Below are positions 58,940 to 64,000 of a stretch of DNA of 64,000 nt, piece by piece. The notes beneath the pieces are model-generated. The model saw only the letters and a list, made by a program, of their open reading frames with translations. It ran no database searches and was not told the DNA's origin. Origin of the DNA: Actinoallomurus vinaceus (lineage in GTDB: Bacteria > Actinomycetota > Actinomycetes > Streptosporangiales > Streptosporangiaceae); NCBI RefSeq assembly GCF_039542055.1, contig NZ_BAABHK010000007.1, positions 248,001-312,000 of the forward strand. The letters run 5' to 3'. Both the position numbers and the translations under genes were made by a program. Every line of letters begins with the position of its first letter. Within the stretch, counting starts at the first letter, position 1.

Positions 58940-61596
58940 TGATCTGGATCTGGCTCCACGGCCTGATCCACAGGCGCACTCCCCGGATGGCCGCCGCAGC
59001 GGCCGGAGTCGCGGTCGCCGTGGCGTTGCTCGCCTGCCTCGGCGCGTTCCTCGCCGCCTCCAAGGCGACCATGACCGCACGGGCCGCTTCCGGCATGGCG
59101 GTCGACTGGCAGGTCCAGGTCACCGGGGGCACCGATCCGAGCCCGGTCCTCGGCGCCGTACGGGCCGATCCGGCGACCCGGCAGGCCCTCCTGGTCGGCT
59201 TCGCGCAGACCACCGGCCTCACCTACACCGGGCAGACCACCCAGACCACCGGATCCGGTGCCGTGCTGGGCCTGCCGGACGCCTACTCCCGGGCCTTCCC
59301 CGGCGAGATTCGTACGCTCACCGGATCCGGGACCGGCGTGCTGCTGGCCCAGCAGACCGCCGCCAATCTGCACGCCGGACCCGGCGACACGATCAGCGTC
59401 GGCCGCGCGGGGATGGCTCCGGCACGCGTGCGCGTCGACGGAGTGGTGGACCTGCCGCAGGCCGACTCGCTGTTCCAGAAGGTCGGCGCTCCGCCGGGCT
59501 CCCAGCCGTCGGCGCCGCCGGACAACGTACTCCTGCTGCCCCAGGCGCTGTGGCACCAGCTGTTCGACCCGCAGGCCAGGACCCGCCCGGATCTGGTCAC
59601 CACGCAGATCCACATCAGGCGCTCCCACGCGCTGCCGTCGGACCCGGCTGCGGCCTACACGGCCATCACGGCGGCCGCCCGGAATCTCGAGGCCCGGACC
59701 GCGGGCGGGGCCGTGGTCGGGAACAACCTGGGGGCGGCTCTGGACTCCGCGCGCCAGGACGCGGCGTACGCGCAGATCCTGTTCCTGTTCCTCGGCCTGC
59801 CCGGAGCGGTCCTGGCCGGGCTGCTGACCGCCGCGATCGCGGGCGCCGGGGCAACGCGGCGGCGTCGCGAACAGGCGCTGCTGCGCACCCGTGGAGCCTC
59901 CGTCCGCCAGGTGACGCGGCTGGCCGCCGTCGAGGCCGCCGTCGTGGGCATCGCCGGCAGCGTCGTGGGTCTCGCCGGCGCGGCCCTGGTCGGCAGGGTG
60001 GCGTTCGGCTCGGCGCGCTTCGGCGCCACGACCGCGACCGCCGTCGCCTGGACCGCGGGCGCCGCCGTGGCCGGTCTCGTGATCGCCGCGCTCACCGTCC
60101 TGGTGCCCGCGCACCGCGACGCCCGGGCGACGACCGTGAGCGCCGGGCGCCTCACCGTCGGCCGTACCCGGGCACCCGGCTGGAGCCGCTACGGACTGGA
60201 CTTCGTGCTGCTGGCCGCCGCCGGCGCGGTGTTCGCCGTGACCGGCCGCAACGGCTACCAGCTCGTCCTGGCACCGGAAGGGCAGCCGACCATCTCGGTG
60301 TCGTACTGGGCGTTCGCCGGGCCCGCGCTGCTGTGGCTCGGCACCGGGCTGCTCGCCTGGCGGCTGTACGACCTGCTGCTCGGCCCCGGGCGGCGGCTCG
60401 TCGGCGCCGGGCTGCGTCCGCTGGCCGGCGGGCTGTCGGGCACGGTCGCCGCCGGCATGGCGCGCCAGCGCCGCCTACTGGCCCGATCCATCGTGCTGCT
60501 CGCCCTGGCGGTGGCCTTCGCCGCCTCGACCGCGACGTTCAACTCCACCTACCGCCGGCAGGCCGAGGTCGACGCCTGGCTGACCAACGGCGCCGACGTA
60601 ACCGTGACCGAATCGCCCGGCGCGTCCGTCGGCCCCGACCAGGCCCGGAGACTGGCCGCGGTGCCCGGGGTCAAGAGCGTCGAGCCGCTGCAGCACCGCT
60701 TCGCCTACGTCGGCTCGGACCTGCAGGACCTGTACGGCGTGCGGCCCGGCACCATCAGGCGGGCGACGGCGCTCCAGGACGCCTACTTCACCGGCGGCAC
60801 GGCCGAGCAGCTGACCCACACCCTGGCGGTCAGGCCGGACTCGATCCTCGTGTCGGCCGAGACGGTGAAGGACTTCCAGTTGCGCCCCGGCGACCTGCTC
60901 AATCTCCGTCTGCAGAACGGGCGGACCAAGCAGTTCACCACCGTGCCGTTCCACTATGTCGGCGTCGTGAATGAGTTCCCCACCGCGCCGAAGGACAGCT
61001 TCTTCGTCGCCAACGCCTCGTACGTGGCGCAGAAGACCGGCAGCGCCACGATCGGCGCGTTCCTGGTCGACACGGGCGGGCAGCACATCGCCTCGGTCGC
61101 CCACCGGATCCGCACCCTGCTCGGCCCCACCGCCACGGTGACGGATCTCGCCACCACCCGCCGGGTGGTCGGCTCGAGCCTGACCGCCGTCGACCTGGCC
61201 GGGCTGACCCGCGTCGAGCTCACGTTCGCGCTGCTGCTCGCCGCGGCCTCGGGCGGGCTGGTGCTCGCGCTCGGCCTGGCCGAACGGCGCCGCACCTTCG
61301 CGATCGCGACCGCGCTCGGTGCGAGCCGGCGGCAGCTGCGCGGCTTCGTGTCCGGGGAGGCCGCGGCCCTGGCGGTCGGCGGGCTGGTCGCCGGCGCGGT
61401 GATCGGCGCGTTGGTGTCGCAGATGCTGGTCAAGGTTTTGACCGGCGTCTTCGACCCGCCGCCGTCGACGCCGACGGTGCCCTGGCCCTATCTCACGGCC
61501 CTCGGGTCGATCACCGTCGCGACGCTGGCCGCGGTGGCCGCCGCAGCCGTGCGGCTGGCGCGCCGTCCCGCCGTGCAGGTCCTGCGGGAGCTGTGA
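58939..61596 (+). CDS. FtsX-like ABC transporter permease
   Basis: 885-residue permease. One membrane segment near the start (about 16-38), a large extracellular domain (about 40-270), a first FtsX block of three segments (about 275-400), further segments and a second extracellular part (about 525-720), and a final FtsX block (about 745-870; LLLAAASGGLVLALGL, then SGEAAALAVGGLVAG). ATG 58939 fits the AGGAGG spacing better than ATG 58936. The two-FtsX-domain layout is that of MacB/BceB-like exporters of antimicrobial peptides or lipids. Flanked by a two-component pair, so probably stress-induced. Confidence 0.9.
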   Translation: MIWIWLHGLIHRRTPRMAAAAAGVAVAVALLACLGAFLAASKATMTARAASGMAVDWQVQVTGGTDPSPVLGAVRADPATRQALLVGFAQTTGLTYTGQTTQTTGSGAVLGLPDAYSRAFPGEIRTLTGSGTGVLLAQQTAANLHAGPGDTISVGRAGMAPARVRVDGVVDLPQADSLFQKVGAPPGSQPSAPPDNVLLLPQALWHQLFDPQARTRPDLVTTQIHIRRSHALPSDPAAAYTAITAAARNLEARTAGGAVVGNNLGAALDSARQDAAYAQILFLFLGLPGAVLAGLLTAAIAGAGATRRRREQALLRTRGASVRQVTRLAAVEAAVVGIAGSVVGLAGAALVGRVAFGSARFGATTATAVAWTAGAAVAGLVIAALTVLVPAHRDARATTVSAGRLTVGRTRAPGWSRYGLDFVLLAAAGAVFAVTGRNGYQLVLAPEGQPTISVSYWAFAGPALLWLGTGLLAWRLYDLLLGPGRRLVGAGLRPLAGGLSGTVAAGMARQRRLLARSIVLLALAVAFAASTATFNSTYRRQAEVDAWLTNGADVTVTESPGASVGPDQARRLAAVPGVKSVEPLQHRFAYVGSDLQDLYGVRPGTIRRATALQDAYFTGGTAEQLTHTLAVRPDSILVSAETVKDFQLRPGDLLNLRLQNGRTKQFTTVPFHYVGVVNEFPTAPKDSFFVANASYVAQKTGSATIGAFLVDTGGQHIASVAHRIRTLLGPTATVTDLATTRRVVGSSLTAVDLAGLTRVELTFALLLAAASGGLVLALGLAERRRTFAIATALGASRRQLRGFVSGEAAALAVGGLVAGAVIGALVSQMLVKVLTGVFDPPPSTPTVPWPYLTALGSITVATLAAVAAAAVRLARRPAVQVLREL

Positions 61597-61600
61597 GGGG

Positions 61601-62299
61601 TCAACCGGAGGAGGCGTCCAGCCGGTAGCCGTGGCCGCGCAGGGTGACGATGCGCGGGATGACGGTGGTCTCGTCGGACGCCTCCGCCAGCTTGCGGCGC
61701 AGCGCCGCGACGTGCACGTCGAGCGTCTTCGTCGATCCGAACCAGTTCTCGTCCCACACGTCGGCCATCAGGTCCTCCCGGCTGACCGCCACCCCGGCCT
61801 CACCCGCGAGCCTGGCCAGCAGGTCGAACTCCTTGGCCCGCAAGGCCACCTCGCGATCCGCGGCGAAGCACCGGCGAGCCGCCGTGTCCACCACGAGATC
61901 GCCGACCGCGAACCGCGACGGCCGCGCGGCCGACGGCGCACCGCGCCGCAGGTGCGCCCGGATCCGGGCGAGCAGCTCCGCGAACCCGAACGGCTTGCTC
62001 ACGTAGTCGTCCGCGCCGGCCTCCAGCCCCACGACGACGTCCATCTCCGTGTCCCGCGCGGTCACGATGACCAGCACGCACCCCGGCTGGACGGATCGGA
62101 TCCGGCCGCAGACCTCGATCCCGTCCAGGTCCGGCAGACCCAGGTCCAGCAGCACGAGGTCGAACGGCGTCAGCGTCGCCTCGCGGATCGCCCCGCGCCC
62201 CGAACGCCGCCAGACCACCTCGTGATCGTGCAGGCGAAGCCGGGACTCCAGATGACTCCCGATCGTCTCGTCGTCCTCGACGATGAGCAGACGTGCCAC
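61601..62299 (-). CDS. OmpR-family response regulator of ABC-efflux module
   Basis: 232 residues. Receiver: VEDD, phospho-Asp in LVLLDLGLPD (about 51), K in VSKPF; winged-helix domain: LRAKEFDLLARLAG, TLRGHGYRLD. GTG start at 62299. It converges on the permease gene with 4 bases between; its probable kinase is 4.9 kb away at 55402, so the pair brackets the transporter. The palindrome 62329-62346 lies in its promoter. Confidence 0.9.
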   Translation of the reverse strand: MARLLIVEDDETIGSHLESRLRLHDHEVVWRRSGRGAIREATLTPFDLVLLDLGLPDLDGIEVCGRIRSVQPGCVLVIVTARDTEMDVVVGLEAGADDYVSKPFGFAELLARIRAHLRRGAPSAARPSRFAVGDLVVDTAARRCFAADREVALRAKEFDLLARLAGEAGVAVSREDLMADVWDENWFGSTKTLDVHVAALRRKLAEASDETTVIPRIVTLRGHGYRLDASSG

Positions 62300-62328
62300 T
62301 GGACCATTCTAGAAAATCCCGAGGCCTA

Positions 62329-62346
62329 CTACTATTGTGATAGTAG
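62329..62346. promoter_or_regulatory. Palindrome CTACTAT-TGTG-ATAGTAG
   Basis: Perfect 7-bp arms, 4-base spacer, in the AT-rich gap between the response-regulator gene (its start is 30 bases away) and the end of the GT87 gene. Probably an operator for the regulator gene; similar to the repeat at 54249-54266. Confidence 0.5.
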
Positions 62347-62412
62347 AAATCTTCTGGGATGAATGGGAAACGATGCTGGTCAACCTCCTGTTCGGCAGCG
62401 CCGGCCTGGTGT

Positions 62413-63699
62413 TCATCTGGCACCTTCAACTCGCGCCGCTGCTGATCGGCCGAGCCGACGCCGAGGACCCCGCGACGCGGGATGCCGGCGACGCACCGCG
62501 AGGATCACGAGCGCCGTGATCGCCGCCAGGGCGATCAAGCCGTAGAGGTTTCCGCGTACGAGCTCGAAGCCGTGCCAGTGGTCTTCCCGGTGCCTCCCGA
62601 ACGGAACGGTGCGGATCAGGCCCTGCGGCAGTGCCGGCAGGCCGGGGACCGCGAAGATCCATGCCCCGAAGAGTGCCTCGAGCCCCACCCCTGCGACAGC
62701 CCAGGCCCACGCGTGCCGTAGCCGCCCGGCCGTCCGGTCGGCGGCGAGCACGAGCGCCGGCGCGATCCACACCCAGTGGTGCGACCAGGAGATCGGCGAG
62801 ATCAGCAGACCGGTCGTCGCGCAGGTCACGACGGCGGCCGGCTCGTGGCCACCGCGGCTCTGCCGAGCCGCAAGCCAGAGCCCAACGGCTCCGACCACCG
62901 TTGCGACGCCCAGCCAGTACGGCCGGGCGGCGTTCTCGCCGCCGAGAAACCGGACGAGCATGCCGTACAGCGACTGGTTCCCCACCCAGTCCACCGGGCC
63001 CACCCGGCTCGGTGCCATGAACAGCCGGTCCCCCCAGAACCGCCGGGACTCGTGCGGAAGGGCCACGAAGCCCACGGCGATCGTCAGCGCGAACACGGCG
63101 ATCGCGACGGCGGCCGCGCGGAACCGACGGGTGAGGAGCAGATAGGCGATGAAGATGCCGGGCGTGAACTTGATGCCCGCGGCGATGCCGATCCCGGCGC
63201 CCTTCCAGCGACGGCCGTCGCCCTGCCGGAGGTCGGCGATGATCAGCGTCATCAGGATCAGGTTGATCTGGCCGAACCACAGCGTCTTCTGCACCGGCTC
63301 GGTCCACAGCGCGGCCGCGGTCACCAGCAGCGTCGCTCCGAGCAACGCGGGGCTGCGGCGGTGGCCGAGCGTCCGCCACGTGATCCAGACGGCCGTCACC
63401 AGTGCGGACAGGCTCGCCAGCGTCATGATCCAGCGCAGCGCGGCCATCGGGAACACCGACAGGCCCGCGAAGATCACGGCCGCGATCGGCGCATAGGTGA
63501 ACGCGAAGCCGCCGATCGTCCGGTCGTACAGGCCGTCGGAGTGCCGGGCGAGCAGGCCGCCCCAGCGGTAGACCTTCAGGTCGGACATCGCCCACAGGTC
63601 GTGGGGATGGGCGAGCACGGTCATCGCGTAGGCGGCGGCCGCGGCACCGAACGCGAGCAGGCCACCGGCCAGCAGTAGGAGGCCGCTCCGGGTCATCAC
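62413..63699 (-). CDS. GT87-family polyprenyl-phosphate mannosyltransferase
   Basis: 428-residue integral membrane protein with about ten segments (DUF2029/GT87), related to mycobacterial alpha-1,2-mannosyltransferases of phosphatidylinositol mannosides and lipoarabinomannan. Catalytic acid loop MSDLKVYRWGG (about 38-48, Asp40), QINLILMTLI and WSHHWVW (about 291-297) are family landmarks. Uses a polyprenol-linked sugar on the outer face. Its start (tandem ATGs 63699, 63696) overlaps the end of the GT4 gene. Exact acceptor unknown. Confidence 0.88.
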   Translation of the reverse strand: MMTRSGLLLLAGGLLAFGAAAAAYAMTVLAHPHDLWAMSDLKVYRWGGLLARHSDGLYDRTIGGFAFTYAPIAAVIFAGLSVFPMAALRWIMTLASLSALVTAVWITWRTLGHRRSPALLGATLLVTAAALWTEPVQKTLWFGQINLILMTLIIADLRQGDGRRWKGAGIGIAAGIKFTPGIFIAYLLLTRRFRAAAVAIAVFALTIAVGFVALPHESRRFWGDRLFMAPSRVGPVDWVGNQSLYGMLVRFLGGENAARPYWLGVATVVGAVGLWLAARQSRGGHEPAAVVTCATTGLLISPISWSHHWVWIAPALVLAADRTAGRLRHAWAWAVAGVGLEALFGAWIFAVPGLPALPQGLIRTVPFGRHREDHWHGFELVRGNLYGLIALAAITALVILAVRRRHPASRGPRRRLGRSAAARVEGAR

Positions 63700-64000
63700 G
63701 CGCGAGGTGCCCGCTCGCCGGCGACGAGGGCGAACTGCCGCTCCCAGCGGTCGAGGACGGCGTCGGGCTCGTACCGCCGGACCGACTCGCGGGCCGCCTC
63801 GGCGAGGGAGTCGCGCAGGCCGGCGTCGCGGATCAGCCGGTCGAGGGCGGCGGCGAACTCCGTCGTGTTGCCCGGCGCGACGATCAGTCCGTCGCGGCCG
63901 TCGGTGAGCAGTTCACGGACGCCCGGTGCGCAGTCGAAGGCGACGGTGGGCAGTCCGTACGCCATCGCCTCGATGATCGACATGGGGAAGCCCTCTTCGC
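63696..64000 (-). CDS. GT4-family glycosyltransferase (cut by window end)
   Basis: C-terminal part only (~100 residues visible; frame open to base 64000). The UDP/GDP-sugar-binding motif E-E-G-F-P-M-S-I-I-E-A-M-A-Y-G-L-P (E-x7-E) is complete at the edge, followed by VRELLTDGRDGLIVAPGN. This is a retaining GT-B enzyme. The overlapping stop with GT87 indicates one operon for a glycolipid or cell-wall glycan. Confidence 0.88.
   Translation of the reverse strand, partial: EEGFPMSIIEAMAYGLPTVAFDCAPGVRELLTDGRDGLIVAPGNTTEFAAALDRLIRDAGLRDSLAEAARESVRRYEPDAVLDRWERQFALVAGERAPRA

Noticed and set aside
62373..62519. 48-codon frame starting MLVNLLFGSAGLVF
   Set aside because: It has a weak GGGA site and a hydrophobic start, but overlaps the GT87 C-terminus antisense and has no recognisable family; not enough support.

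Overview
The window is GC-rich throughout. Genes are tightly packed, often start with GTG, and include many secreted hydrolases, Tat signals and lipoproteins. The content (a group 1h/5-type [NiFe]-hydrogenase operon, a DUF574-type methyltransferase, P450/[3Fe-4S] ferredoxin/Baeyer-Villiger operon, GT87 mannosyltransferase) points to a mycelial or soil actinomycete, probably of the Streptosporangiales or Streptomyces type. That placement is inferred from gene families only. I saw no rRNA, tRNA, CRISPR array, prophage or complete insertion sequence; the one mobile-looking element is a 168-bp palindromic MITE-like repeat at 15.2 kb.

Layout. 1-2701: end of a high-affinity H2-oxidising hydrogenase operon (large subunit, NifU-like, DUF5947, two tiny proteins). 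2937-11448: flavin reductase, a secreted GH3 glucosidase divergent from a GH2 exo-beta-glucosaminidase (CsxA type) with a palindromic operator between them, an aldo/keto reductase and a polysaccharide-deacetylase lipoprotein. 11484-18460: regulators paired with redox enzymes (AraC/AKR, TetR/Rieske oxygenase, a FAD oxidoreductase, MarR/SDR). 18573-32802: a glycan-uptake locus with a polysaccharide lyase, GH36, alpha/beta hydrolase, GH43, a large secreted protein of unknown family, a sugar ABC importer, a 2-hydroxyacid dehydrogenase and a LacI repressor. A near-identical LacI-type operator at two promoters and a weaker copy at a third tie it into a regulon.

32849-37915: operon P450 - Baeyer-Villiger monooxygenase - ferredoxin - P450, divergent from a TetR gene, with two identical-pattern operators between. 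38021-41684: a small secreted double-psi barrel protein, an alginate-lyase-family polysaccharide lyase, an AraC regulator and a PhyH dioxygenase. 41721-46736: a two-component system with a DUF1003-like membrane protein, an S53 peptidase and a MarR regulator. 46797-50645: a SAM methyltransferase and a two-gene unit of polysaccharide pyruvyl transferase plus beta-helix protein. 50689-55367: a second two-component system with a small membrane protein, flanked by two divergent paralogous COG4705-like membrane proteins built from four internal repeats. 55402-62299: lipoprotein/ABC/ABC/FtsX efflux module bracketed by its own histidine kinase and response regulator. 62413-64000: GT87 and GT4 glycosyltransferases, the last running off the window.

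The most novel parts are the four-repeat membrane protein pair (53.0-55.4 kb), the large secreted protein with a carbohydrate-binding domain apparently inserted in a helical fold (24.2-27.1 kb), the pyruvyl-transferase/beta-helix unit (47.9-50.6 kb), and several clear operators (6.87, 17.96, 21.6/30.4/30.6, 37.2 kb).
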